Assembly (NCBI GenBank): GCA_023396795.1
Contig: JAEWUY010000057.1
Span: forward strand, 1 to 5,364
Origin: Bacillota bacterium
Lineage (GTDB): Bacteria; Bacillota_I; Bacilli_A; RFN20; CAG-826
Direction of reading: 5' to 3'
Length of the DNA stretch: 5,364 nt
The position numbers and the translations under genes were made by a program. The stretch's first letter is position 1. Every line of letters begins with the position of its first letter. This document shows, piece after piece, positions 1-5,364 of this stretch. A model generated the notes under the pieces. That model ran no database searches and was not told where the DNA came from. It saw only the letters and a list, made by a program, of their open reading frames with translations.

Positions 1-1267
1 TTAAGTCCTTAAGCATGGCGGCAATAAATTCTTTTTCCACAAAATGCTGATTAAATTTAATCGCTCGATATTGAATTTGCTGTGTTGCGGAAAGCCATTC
101 ATATTCGACATCTAAAGCATTAATAATACCCCGCGAAATAAGCTCTTCACGAGTGAATTTATCAGCCTTCTTCGTTTCTTTACTTCCAAACCCATTATGA
201 CCATTTAAGTAGACATAAACCGAGTTTTTGTTGGGAATACCGTAATCTTTTTTACAAACGCTAAGCCACGGGCACTCGCGATAGCCCTTGCCCATCATAC
301 AATTGTTTTGATCAAGGGGAACTCTACCAACATCGGGTTGATTGATACGGGCGATAACTTCCGTAAAATCTTTGTCGATATCTTCTTGCATTTCCTCAGT
401 TATCTTCGTCAAATCAACAAAAATAATCAGCGACTGCGGATCATAGATATTATTACCAGAGTCATCCTTTTTGCCATCATAATAATAATCGCTATTAAGC
501 ACTGATAAGTAGTAGCGATACTCACGCTTATCATCTTGGGATTTTGAATTTTCGATAATATATCTTTGCCAGGCTAAATCATAAACGTAACGGCCGATAT
601 CCCCGACCCGATTTTTAAGTTTTTCGCGGTTTTCATAATACTTGTCAAATGGCGAAAAAGCCTCAAAATCTTCGACTAGATGTAATACACCTTGTGGTGA
701 CATGACGAACAAATTTTGGATTTCGCCTTTGACTTTAGGTCCCAACTCGACAAATTTCCGTGAGGTTGTCGATTTAGATTCAATTATGCGAACACGCTTA
801 TCGTCTTCTTGAAAAGTATCAACAAACGAATAGAAATTATAACCATCACGAAAAAGACTAATTATTTTTTGACCGATAACTTGGTCTTTAACCCGTCTAC
901 CAGCGACAATGTTGCCCCCATAAAGTTCCACCGCTTTTTTTGTTGATAATTCTTCGATGGTAAAATAGGTCTCCATCATCATTTTCAACGTCTGATCTTC
1001 TTTTAAAAGCTTATCAAAATCACTACTTTCGACCTCTTCGCTATCCTCGTCCTCGCCTTCGTTTTTTTGAGCATTAATTAACTCAGAAAAAAGTTCACGG
1101 AGTTTATCCTGGGCCTGTAACTTAAGAAGTTGGGTTTTTTCTTCATCATCGGCATTACGTAAGTCGGCTTTATAATTGCGGATTAAGGATTCTGACTGCA
1201 TTTCAAATCCCGCTGCCCGTGGACAACGAATATATTTAAGAAAAGCCGTTTTTGAGATATTGTTCAT
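1..1267 (-). CDS. DUF2779-type protein with Fe-S PD-(D/E)XK nuclease-like N-terminal region (3' end beyond window)
   Basis: An open frame of 422 codons runs from ATG at 1267 to the window edge without a stop, so the C-terminus is missing. The start is supported by AGAGGA at 1275-1280 (7-nt spacing) and a promoter just upstream. Visible pattern: an N-terminal ISKTxFxxYxRCP segment with Cys15; an acidic linker at about 70-83; a nuclease-like core with Asp150, then Glu163-Ser-Lys165 (an ExK motif) and Gln234 in a DLAWQRY motif; and a cysteine cluster Cys323-x8-Cys332-x5-Cys338. One N-terminal Cys plus three C-terminal ones around a D...ExK...Q core is the layout of Cas4/AddB-type iron-sulfur nucleases of the RecB superfamily. 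From memory, DUF2779 proteins of Mollicutes combine such a region with a C-terminal RNase H-fold exonuclease-like part, which would lie outside the window. DNA processing or repair is inferred; the substrate is unknown. The family name comes from recognition by eye, not a search. Confidence 0.75.
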   Translation of the reverse strand, partial: MNNISKTAFLKYIRCPRAAGFEMQSESLIRNYKADLRNADDEEKTQLLKLQAQDKLRELFSELINAQKNEGEDEDSEEVESSDFDKLLKEDQTLKMMMETYFTIEELSTKKAVELYGGNIVAGRRVKDQVIGQKIISLFRDGYNFYSFVDTFQEDDKRVRIIESKSTTSRKFVELGPKVKGEIQNLFVMSPQGVLHLVEDFEAFSPFDKYYENREKLKNRVGDIGRYVYDLAWQRYIIENSKSQDDKREYRYYLSVLNSDYYYDGKKDDSGNNIYDPQSLIIFVDLTKITEEMQEDIDKDFTEVIARINQPDVGRVPLDQNNCMMGKGYRECPWLSVCKKDYGIPNKNSVYVYLNGHNGFGSKETKKADKFTREELISRGIINALDVEYEWLSATQQIQYRAIKFNQHFVEKEFIAAMLKDL

Positions 1268-1274
1268 GAGAAAA

Positions 1275-1280
1275 TCCTCT
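1275..1280 (-). promoter_or_regulatory. Shine-Dalgarno of the DUF2779-type gene
   Basis: AGAGGA lies 7 nt before the ATG at 1267 and fixes that start codon. It falls inside the predicted leader of about 25 nt. Confidence 0.75.
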
Positions 1281-1298
1281 GATTTTGTCTATTTATAT

Positions 1299-1327
1299 AT
1301 TATACCATTCGTGAGTACCGTTTGAAA
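1299..1327 (-). promoter_or_regulatory. Promoter of the DUF2779-type gene
   Basis: A perfect TATAAT -10 box sits at 1299-1304 on the minus strand. At 17-bp spacing, the -35 position (1322-1327) reads TTTCAA, only a partial match to TTGACA. Predicted transcription start is near 1292, giving a leader of about 25 nt that contains the AGAGGA. The weak -35 is covered by a perfect palindrome, so the promoter may need or be blocked by a DNA-binding protein. It makes this gene transcriptionally separable from asnA upstream. Confidence 0.65.
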
Positions 1328-1338
1328 TTAATTTCAAA
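1321..1338. repeat. Perfect 18-bp palindrome (possible operator)
   Basis: TTTGAAATTAATTTCAAA is identical to its reverse complement. It covers the -35 hexamer of the DUF2779-type gene and extends 11 bp further upstream. A dyad here is a typical place for a repressor or activator site, but the sequence is AT-rich and no regulator gene is visible nearby, so operator function is inference. Confidence 0.4.
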
Positions 1339-1375
1339 AAACAACTTACTTCATGTCCTTTATAAAAACCAGAAG
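1336..1375 (-). terminator. Weak candidate intrinsic terminator of asnA
   Basis: About 36 nt past the asnA stop, the minus strand can fold as CTTC / GTTTTT – ATA loop – AAGGAC / GAAG, with a 2x2 internal loop and two G-U pairs (1349-1375). Four bases later comes a T-rich run, TTGTTTTTT (1336-1344). The stem is AU-rich and the T-run is offset, so termination may be inefficient. I see no better terminator in the 1268-1410 gap. Confidence 0.3.
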
Positions 1376-1410
1376 GCTCAAGAGAAAACTTAAATGTAAG
1401 AAATCAAAGA

Positions 1411-2388
1411 TTACAAAACAATAACATTATCGTTTTCAAGTTCAGTGTTCATATCGTTTGGCCAATAACTTGCTTGTACTTCACCGATATGTTTTTTTTC
1501 TAATAAAAACTGACATATGCGTGATTGGCCAATACCACCGCCAATTGTTAATGGTAGCTGCTTATTAATTATGGCTTGATGATACGAATATCGAATTCTG
1601 TCTAAAACTTGGCGTTCTTCTAATTGTTCAAGCAGAGACTTTTCATCAACGCGAATACCCATTGACGAAACTTCGTTAACGGCGTCATTAACGGCGTCAT
1701 AAAGTAAAATATCGCCGTTTAAATTCCAATCATCATAATCGGGAGAGCGACCATCGTGACTTGTTTTTGAGTTTAATAAACCGCCGATGCGAAAAACAAA
1801 GACGGCTTGATGTTTTTTAACGATTGCGTATTCGCGTTGTTTGGCATCCAAACCCGGATATAAATTTTCTAAATCTTGACTATCAATCGCAAATATTTCC
1901 TTTGGAAGTTTGCTTTGCAAAGTCTTGTAGCGGTGATTGACAGATTTTTCCATTTGATAAATAACGTCATAAATCTTACGGACGATTGCTAATAAATATT
2001 GTTTATTTCTTTGCTTGTAGGAAATAATTTTTTCCCAATCCCATTGATCAACATAAAGGGAATGAAAAGCATCAACAACTTCATCTTGACGAATGGCGTT
2101 CATATCAGCATAAAGACCTTGCCCAAGGCGAAAACCATAGCGTTTTAAAGCCATACGCTTCCATTTTGCTAACGATTGAACTATTTCTAACTTCACGCCT
2201 TGATAAGTAAAACCTACCGGTGTCTCAAAACCATTGAGATAGTCATTAATCCCACTATCTTTAGAAACGACTAATGGTGAAGAAATTCGTATGAGATTTA
2301 ACTTTTTGGCAAGACGACGTTCAAATTCATCTTTAATAAACTTAATAGCGATTTCCGTTTCAATCAGACTCAATTTACTGTGATACAT
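1411..2388 (-). CDS. asnA: Aspartate--ammonia ligase (asparagine synthetase A)
   Basis: A 325-residue cytosolic enzyme that makes asparagine from aspartate, ammonia and ATP via an aspartyl-adenylate, releasing AMP and pyrophosphate. Length is close to the about 330 residues of E. coli AsnA, and it aligns almost end to end from memory: the IxxPLVVSKDSGINDYLNG segment with Asp49 (equivalent of E. coli Asp46), SLAKWKR at 72-78, GLYADMNAIRQDE with Arg100, HSLYVDQWDWE at 109-119, DSQDLENLYP at about 169-178, HDGRSPDYDDW at 211-221, SSMGIRVDE at 241-249, and the class II aminoacyl-tRNA-synthetase-like motif GGGIGQSR at 283-290. The start is fixed by AGGAGG at 2397-2402 with 8-nt spacing. An asparagine T-box leader precedes it, so expression should rise when tRNA-Asn is uncharged. 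It is monocistronic as far as can be seen. No key residue is missing. Confidence 0.98.
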   Translation of the reverse strand: MYHSKLSLIETEIAIKFIKDEFERRLAKKLNLIRISSPLVVSKDSGINDYLNGFETPVGFTYQGVKLEIVQSLAKWKRMALKRYGFRLGQGLYADMNAIRQDEVVDAFHSLYVDQWDWEKIISYKQRNKQYLLAIVRKIYDVIYQMEKSVNHRYKTLQSKLPKEIFAIDSQDLENLYPGLDAKQREYAIVKKHQAVFVFRIGGLLNSKTSHDGRSPDYDDWNLNGDILLYDAVNDAVNEVSSMGIRVDEKSLLEQLEERQVLDRIRYSYHQAIINKQLPLTIGGGIGQSRICQFLLEKKHIGEVQASYWPNDMNTELENDNVIVL

Positions 2389-2396
2389 ATTTTATT

Positions 2397-2402
2397 CCTC
2401 CT
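2397..2402 (-). promoter_or_regulatory. Strong Shine-Dalgarno of asnA
   Basis: AGGAGG lies 8 nt before the ATG. It is the strongest ribosome binding site in the window and stands in contrast to the two genes at the right, which lack one. Confidence 0.9.
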
Positions 2403-2407
2403 AAGAA

Positions 2408-2623
2408 ATAAAAAAATCCTTTATATAAAGGACGATTTTTCGCGGTGCCACCTTATTTCTGAAAAAAATTCAGCGCTTGAATCTCGATAACGGCGAGGAC
2501 CGGGAAGTTCTACTCGATTTCTTCTTCCACTCCAAGATGTTAACTCACTTACAATTACTTCCCGGCTTGCACCACTCCCGGTTCGCTAAAAGCTTAAGTA
2601 AGGGTTGTTCTTATCAACGAGTT
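2408..2623 (-). promoter_or_regulatory. T-box riboswitch, tRNA-Asn specific, controlling asnA
   Basis: This leader binds tRNA-Asn and controls readthrough into asnA. Read 5' to 3' on the minus strand: Stem I base ACTC (2622-2619) with GAGT (2532-2529); AAGA (2612-2609) with TCTT (2537-2534); specifier-side helix CTTACTT (2602-2596) with AAGTGAG (2550-2544); AG-bulge motif AGCGA (2587-2583); apical CCGG/CCGG helix closing a GAGTGGTGCAAG loop (2577-2566). The specifier AAC at 2541-2539, followed by a purine, is an Asn codon. Stem II shows the usual AGTAGAAC (2514-2507) and CCGTTA (2493-2488); Stem III is ATTCA/TGAAT (2482-2468). The T-box core AAGGTGGCACCGCG (2454-2441) forms the antiterminator: AAGG with CCTT, and GCG with CGT. 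The bulge UGGC would pair with a tRNA ending GCCA, fitting the G discriminator of tRNA-Asn. The pairings were worked out by eye. Confidence 0.96.
2410..2432 (-). terminator. T-box-controlled intrinsic terminator of the asnA leader
   Basis: TCCTTTATATAAAGGA (2432-2417) is a perfect 16-nt palindrome that folds into a 6-bp stem with a 4-nt loop, followed directly by seven T residues (2416-2410). Its 5' arm CCTT (2431-2428) is also the 3' arm of the antiterminator, pairing with AAGG at 2454-2451, so the two structures exclude each other. This is the off state when tRNA-Asn is charged. Confidence 0.93.
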
Positions 2624-2629
2624 AAGCAA

Positions 2630-2658
2630 ATTATTACAACCGCTGAACTTTATGTCAA
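2630..2658 (-). promoter_or_regulatory. Promoter of the asnA T-box leader
   Basis: A consensus TTGACA (-35, 2653-2658) is followed after exactly 17 bp by AATAAT (-10, 2630-2635; five of six matches). The predicted start, near 2623, falls on the bases that open Stem I of the T-box, which independently supports the placement. Confidence 0.85.
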
Positions 2659-2807
2659 TAAAAGATGAAACAAGACGATGAAGCCACTCGTCATGTTGAT
2701 AATCGATGTCGCTAACTTTTGAAAAAACCGTCTCCACTGCTGAACATCTTTATCTCAAGTCAAAAAGGCCGGTCGCACTATAGTGTTTTACAAATCTATA
2801 TAAATAA
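2659..2807. other. Noncoding gap between the DUF5677-like gene and the asnA promoter
   Basis: These 149 bases follow the stop of the upstream minus-strand gene. I see only very short frames without ribosome binding sites (for example an 11-codon and a 14-codon one), a short CACTATAGTG palindrome (2778-2787) and one hairpin near 2669-2697. The stretch is richer in G and C than the AT-rich tail next to it. I cannot assign it a function. Confidence 0.5.
2662..2697 (-). terminator. Candidate terminator hairpin for the DUF5677-like gene
   Basis: On the minus strand AACA-t-GACGA pairs with TCGTC-t-TGTT around a 9-nt loop (2697-2669), giving nine pairs with one T-T mismatch. It is followed by an interrupted T-rich run, TTcatctttt. 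It ends just before the asnA -35 box, so it would insulate the T-box leader from upstream transcription. The imperfect T-tract and the distance of about 110 nt from the stop keep confidence low. Confidence 0.35.
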
Positions 2808-3890
2808 TTAGTTAATCATGTTGGCAAACTCTTCAAAGGGCTCACGGCTACTTTTGAGTTGTTTGCGTAGGCTTTCTTCATTACTGCTGATTGTTGAAAC
2901 AGTTTCGCGGTCAATGGCGAATAAGCGAATAATATCATCACGAATGCCATCAAAAACCCGCCAATAAAGATTAACAAGATAGTCTATTAAACTAATGACT
3001 TTAAAATCTTCAGCGGTTAAAAGATGTTCATGAGTAAAAATCGACGCTACTTGATAATGCGGATAGTACTTTTCTAAACCAACTGCTTCCTGGAGCGTTT
3101 TAGCTGATAAATCATCCTTTGTATGTAAAACATTAGCCGCCCATTGAAAACGCTGTTTCTCCCACCAAGTTGCTGATTTGCGTTTATTACGATTCTCATT
3201 TTGAATTGTAATATTTTCTCTTTCTTTGGATGAAGATGGTGATAAGCCAAGAATCTTTTTTGTTGCTTCTTTACGATTTAAAAATAAATTAGCAGTCTTC
3301 TTTGAAGTCTTTTCGCCACCGAGAAGCAGAATTTTAAAATAGGAAACGTTTTCTAATAAGGAACGCCAAATAATAAAAGCATCAGCGTAATGTTTGACCG
3401 AGAGAAGCCGAATGCCGGAAACCATTTGTTCAAGAATACGCTTAGTTAATAGTTTGACAACATCTTTATCCGTGTCCTTCTCGATGACTTTATAATAGCC
3501 ATTAATTATTTCTTTTAATCGATCAATCCGCACATCATCCTTGGGATTTACATAAGTAAAAATATGATCAGGATCATTTTTGCTAATTAAGGAAGCGCAT
3601 TTATCTTTAATAATTTTACGTAAATATGAGTCTTGCTTATAGTAGTTGCGTTTAAGTTCATCTTTTTCGTTTTTAATTTTTATGTTATGAACGTTGATAA
3701 TTTCTTTAGCAAATTCTTCAAGGGATTTAAGGCCGGCAGCCGAACTGCTGTTTTGTTTATATTGGCGATAACCTTCGCCGATAAATTGCCGAAAGTAATC
3801 AAACTTAGTGTTATTGTGGGGGCAAAGCACAGTATTTTCTTCGAGATGCTTTTGAATAAAGTTATTAGATAATTCTTTTTCTTTGCTCAT
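2808..3890 (-). CDS. DUF5677-like helical protein of unknown function
   Basis: A soluble-looking, mostly alpha-helical protein of 360 residues, rich in Lys and Glu, with no signal peptide or membrane segment. The frame stays open upstream to a TTG at 3926, but that TTG is the -35 box of a good promoter (3898-3926), so I start at ATG 3890. No Shine-Dalgarno fits, and the transcript is predicted to be leaderless. The N-terminal half (about 1-140) is unrecognised and contains LCPHNN near residue 23. The C-terminal half resembles the DUF5677 pattern: helix with IIWRSLLENVSYF (Arg176, Glu180), a linker of low complexity near 217-240, a WWEKQRFQWAANVLH segment (242-256), and YYPHYQVASIFTHEHL ending about residue 290. 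In that family the RxxxE helix and the S...H helix are the conserved points. A HEPN-like fold is possible, but no classical Rx4-6H RNase motif is seen. Function is unknown; assignment is by eye. Confidence 0.6.
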   Translation of the reverse strand: MSKEKELSNNFIQKHLEENTVLCPHNNTKFDYFRQFIGEGYRQYKQNSSSAAGLKSLEEFAKEIINVHNIKIKNEKDELKRNYYKQDSYLRKIIKDKCASLISKNDPDHIFTYVNPKDDVRIDRLKEIINGYYKVIEKDTDKDVVKLLTKRILEQMVSGIRLLSVKHYADAFIIWRSLLENVSYFKILLLGGEKTSKKTANLFLNRKEATKKILGLSPSSSKERENITIQNENRNKRKSATWWEKQRFQWAANVLHTKDDLSAKTLQEAVGLEKYYPHYQVASIFTHEHLLTAEDFKVISLIDYLVNLYWRVFDGIRDDIIRLFAIDRETVSTISSNEESLRKQLKSSREPFEEFANMIN

Positions 3891-3897
3891 AGTGTTA

Positions 3898-3926
3898 ATT
3901 ATAAATATTCTAACCTCTTTTATCAA
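3898..3926 (-). promoter_or_regulatory. Promoter giving a leaderless mRNA for the DUF5677-like gene
   Basis: TTGATA (-35, 3921-3926; five of six matches) and a perfect TATAAT (-10, 3898-3903) are separated by exactly 17 bp. Only 7 nt lie between the -10 box and the ATG at 3890, so transcription should begin at about 3890-3891, on or one base before the start codon. The AGAGGT inside the spacer looks like a Shine-Dalgarno but is 22 nt from the ATG and would not be transcribed. Confidence 0.75.
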
Positions 3927-4073
3927 ACAAGCGTTGGCATATAGTCAAAACATCAATAAACTAGCGATAAAACATTGTTTTTGCGAGGATTTTGAAAAAA
4001 GCAAAGCCAAAAATTAAATTTCATTTATTTTATAAAATACTAATGTAGAATTATAGTCGCTGGTTATATCAAA
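3927..4073. other. Divergent intergenic region
   Basis: These 147 bases separate the leftward DUF5677-like gene from the rightward exporter. The right half is very AT-rich. Apart from the promoter candidate listed for the exporter I see only small imperfect dyads, such as AAAACA-T-TGTTTT at 3970-3982, and no coding frame. Confidence 0.5.
4029..4057 (+). promoter_or_regulatory. Candidate promoter of the ABC exporter gene
   Basis: TTTATA (4029-4034) and TATAGT (4052-4057; five of six matches to the -10 consensus) have 17-bp spacing and would start transcription near 4064, leaving a leader of only about 10 nt. An alternative -10, TAGAAT, lies at 4046-4051 but lacks a convincing -35. The AT-richness of this stretch makes chance matches likely. 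Confidence 0.35.
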
Positions 4074-5364
4074 ATGATACTTTTAAAACACTTCCGTCAC
4101 TACTACATTAAATATGGCCTTTCGTTTTTACTTGGGGTCGCGCTTTTAGTTGTAATTGACTGGTATCAGTTAGAAATCCCTCGGATTGTTAAAACAATTA
4201 TTGACGGTGTCGAAAACCAAACTATCACAAACGTCTCACAAATTTTATGGCCGATATTAACAATCGTTTTCATTGTTTTAGGAATTACTCTGGGCCGCTT
4301 TTTATGGCGTTGGCTTCTTTTTGGCAATGGCCGAAAAATTGAAACCGATATTCGTCAAGAAATGTTTGAGCACGCGACTAAACTTGATCAGAATTTTTAC
4401 TCTCACGAAAAAATCGGAGGCCTGATGAGTTACTTCATTAATGATTTAAATGCTGTCCGTGAATTATATGGTTTTGGTTTATTAATGATTGTCGATGGAT
4501 TAGTCTTAGGCATTTTTGTTCTTATTCGCATGTTTTCGTTGGACTGGGTCATGACGTTATACGCATTTATTCCAATCGCTTTGATGGGTGTTCTTGTCTT
4601 CTTTTTAGAGTTGAAGATGGAGCAGAAGTTTAAACTGCGGCAGGAAGCCTTCGAAAAAGCTAGTGACTTCGCTCAAGAGTCCTTTACGGGCATTACGGTT
4701 ATTAAAGCTTATGTTAGAGAGGCTGCCGAAGCGCTTGGCTTTCAAAAGAAATCCAATCAAGTTTATGAAAAATCGATGGATCACATGCGCTACGCCATTA
4801 TTGTCAATATTATTATTGACGCCATGATTAGCGTCGTCATCTTAGCCATCATCGCTTTTGGTTCAATAATGATTGCCCGTGATCAACTTTCGAGTGGTGA
4901 ATTAACGGAATATATTTCCTACTTCTTTACTTTATTATGGCCTGTGTTTGCGGTTTCGTGGTTTTTAAACATCAACGGACAAGCCCAAGCTTCTGCTAAA
5001 CGTATTTATGCATTTTTAGAGGCTAAGCCGATTGTCAGCGAGCACCCAGAAGCCATTAAAGATGCTGTTCTTGATGGTTCGATTACTTTTAATAATTTAA
5101 CCTTTACCTACCCAGATGCTGAAGAACCCATTCTTAAAAATGTCTCCTTTAGTATTGAAGCCGGGGAAATGGTTGGTATTTTGGGCAAGACCGGAAGTGG
5201 CAAATCCACTTTAGTGGAGTTACTACTGCATGTTTATAATGTTGAAGAAGGTATGATTCATTTTGGAATATACGATCACGCTCAATTATCACTTAAAACG
5301 TTACGTAATCATATTGGCTATGTGCCTCAAGATAATTTCCTCTTTTCGGATACGATAAAAAACA
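4074..5364 (+). CDS. ABC exporter half-transporter, BmrC/YheI-like (3' end beyond window)
   Basis: The first 430 residues of a type IV (Sav1866/BmrCD-type) multidrug or lipid ABC exporter subunit in the cytoplasmic membrane. Six transmembrane segments can be placed at about 14-36, 56-80, 133-153, 160-180, 241-268 and 278-300. Typical family signatures are GGLMSYFINDLNAVREL (115-131) in the first intracellular loop and ESFTGITVIKAYVRE (202-216) in the second. The nucleotide-binding domain begins near 337, with A-loop Tyr346, Walker A GKTGSGKST (371-379) and Q-loop Gln419 in GYVPQDNFLF. The frame runs off the window, so the signature motif, Walker B and H-loop cannot be judged. Relatives usually pair with a second subunit encoded next door; that would lie to the right and is not visible. 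The ATG start fits the family N-terminus, but no Shine-Dalgarno precedes it. The substrate cannot be told from sequence. Confidence 0.94.
   Translation, partial: MILLKHFRHYYIKYGLSFLLGVALLVVIDWYQLEIPRIVKTIIDGVENQTITNVSQILWPILTIVFIVLGITLGRFLWRWLLFGNGRKIETDIRQEMFEHATKLDQNFYSHEKIGGLMSYFINDLNAVRELYGFGLLMIVDGLVLGIFVLIRMFSLDWVMTLYAFIPIALMGVLVFFLELKMEQKFKLRQEAFEKASDFAQESFTGITVIKAYVREAAEALGFQKKSNQVYEKSMDHMRYAIIVNIIIDAMISVVILAIIAFGSIMIARDQLSSGELTEYISYFFTLLWPVFAVSWFLNINGQAQASAKRIYAFLEAKPIVSEHPEAIKDAVLDGSITFNNLTFTYPDAEEPILKNVSFSIEAGEMVGILGKTGSGKSTLVELLLHVYNVEEGMIHFGIYDHAQLSLKTLRNHIGYVPQDNFLFSDTIKN

Noticed and set aside
308..505. A 65-codon plus-strand open frame with a hydrophobic C-terminal run
   Set aside because: It is antisense to the DUF2779-type gene, and its isoleucine run is the complement of codons for a Tyr/Asp-rich stretch in that gene.
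1..1267. Reading the nuclease-like gene as a CRISPR-associated cas4
   Set aside because: No repeats, spacers or other cas genes are visible, and the protein is longer than Cas4, with large extra regions matching the DUF2779 pattern.
2477..2668. A 63-codon plus-strand open frame
   Set aside because: It lies wholly antisense to the T-box leader and asnA promoter, whose conserved RNA elements explain the sequence; it has no convincing ribosome binding site or family resemblance.
2641..2748. Short direct repeats around TTCAGC upstream of the asnA promoter
   Set aside because: Only about six bases are shared, with no regular spacing; not enough to call a regulatory repeat.
2534..2751. Complementary 8-mers AAGATGTT (upstream gap) and AACATCTT (spanning the T-box specifier) on the minus strand
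   Set aside because: Readthrough RNA could in principle mask the specifier, but the upstream copy lies outside the transcript from the mapped promoter, and an 8-bp match in AT-rich DNA is expected by chance.
2778..2787. CACTATAGTG palindrome as a terminator
   Set aside because: Ten bases with no unpaired loop give too short a stem, and no clean T-run follows on the minus strand.
3633..3872. A 79-codon plus-strand open frame with a hydrophobic start
   Set aside because: It is antisense to the DUF5677-like gene; the Phe/Val/Ile-rich translation is what the complement of Lys/Asn/Glu-rich codons produces.

Overview
The window is low-GC DNA that reads well with the standard genetic code. It uses Gram-positive style signals: TATAAT-like -10 boxes, purine-rich Shine-Dalgarno sequences and a T-box riboswitch. 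Together with a DUF2779-type protein, which I associate mainly with Mollicutes and related deep Bacilli, this suggests an Acholeplasma/Izemoplasma-like or Erysipelotrichia/RF39-like member of the Bacillota. The taxonomy is inference; no rRNA or marker gene is present.

Layout from left to right: (1) 1-1267, minus strand, a 5'-complete but 3'-truncated gene for a DUF2779-type protein. Its N-terminal part has the hallmarks of an Fe-S cluster PD-(D/E)XK (Cas4/RecB-like) nuclease. A TATAAT promoter drives it, and a perfect 18-bp palindrome covers the -35 position. (2) 1411-2388, minus strand, asnA, the ammonia-dependent asparagine synthetase. (3) 2389-2658, the asnA control region: a strong promoter and a complete T-box leader in which the Stem I fold, AAC specifier, UGGC bulge, antiterminator and terminator can all be traced. 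(4) 2659-2807, a noncoding gap with one candidate terminator hairpin. (5) 2808-3890, minus strand, a 360-residue protein of unknown function resembling DUF5677 (alpha-helical, possibly HEPN-like). Its promoter places the predicted transcription start on, or one base before, the ATG, so the mRNA should be leaderless. (6) 3927-4073, a divergent intergenic region. (7) 4074 to the window end, plus strand, the N-terminal 430 residues of a type IV ABC exporter half-transporter (BmrC/YheI-like), truncated after the Q-loop.

The genes do not form one operon: each minus-strand gene has its own promoter, and the exporter is divergent. The best understood circuit is asnA under tRNA-Asn control, where uncharged tRNA-Asn should stabilise the antiterminator and switch on asparagine synthesis. 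I found no mobile element, CRISPR array or tRNA/rRNA gene. The most novel points are the leaderless DUF5677-like gene and the DUF2779 nuclease-like gene with its operator-like palindrome. I do not see a clear multi-gene new system.
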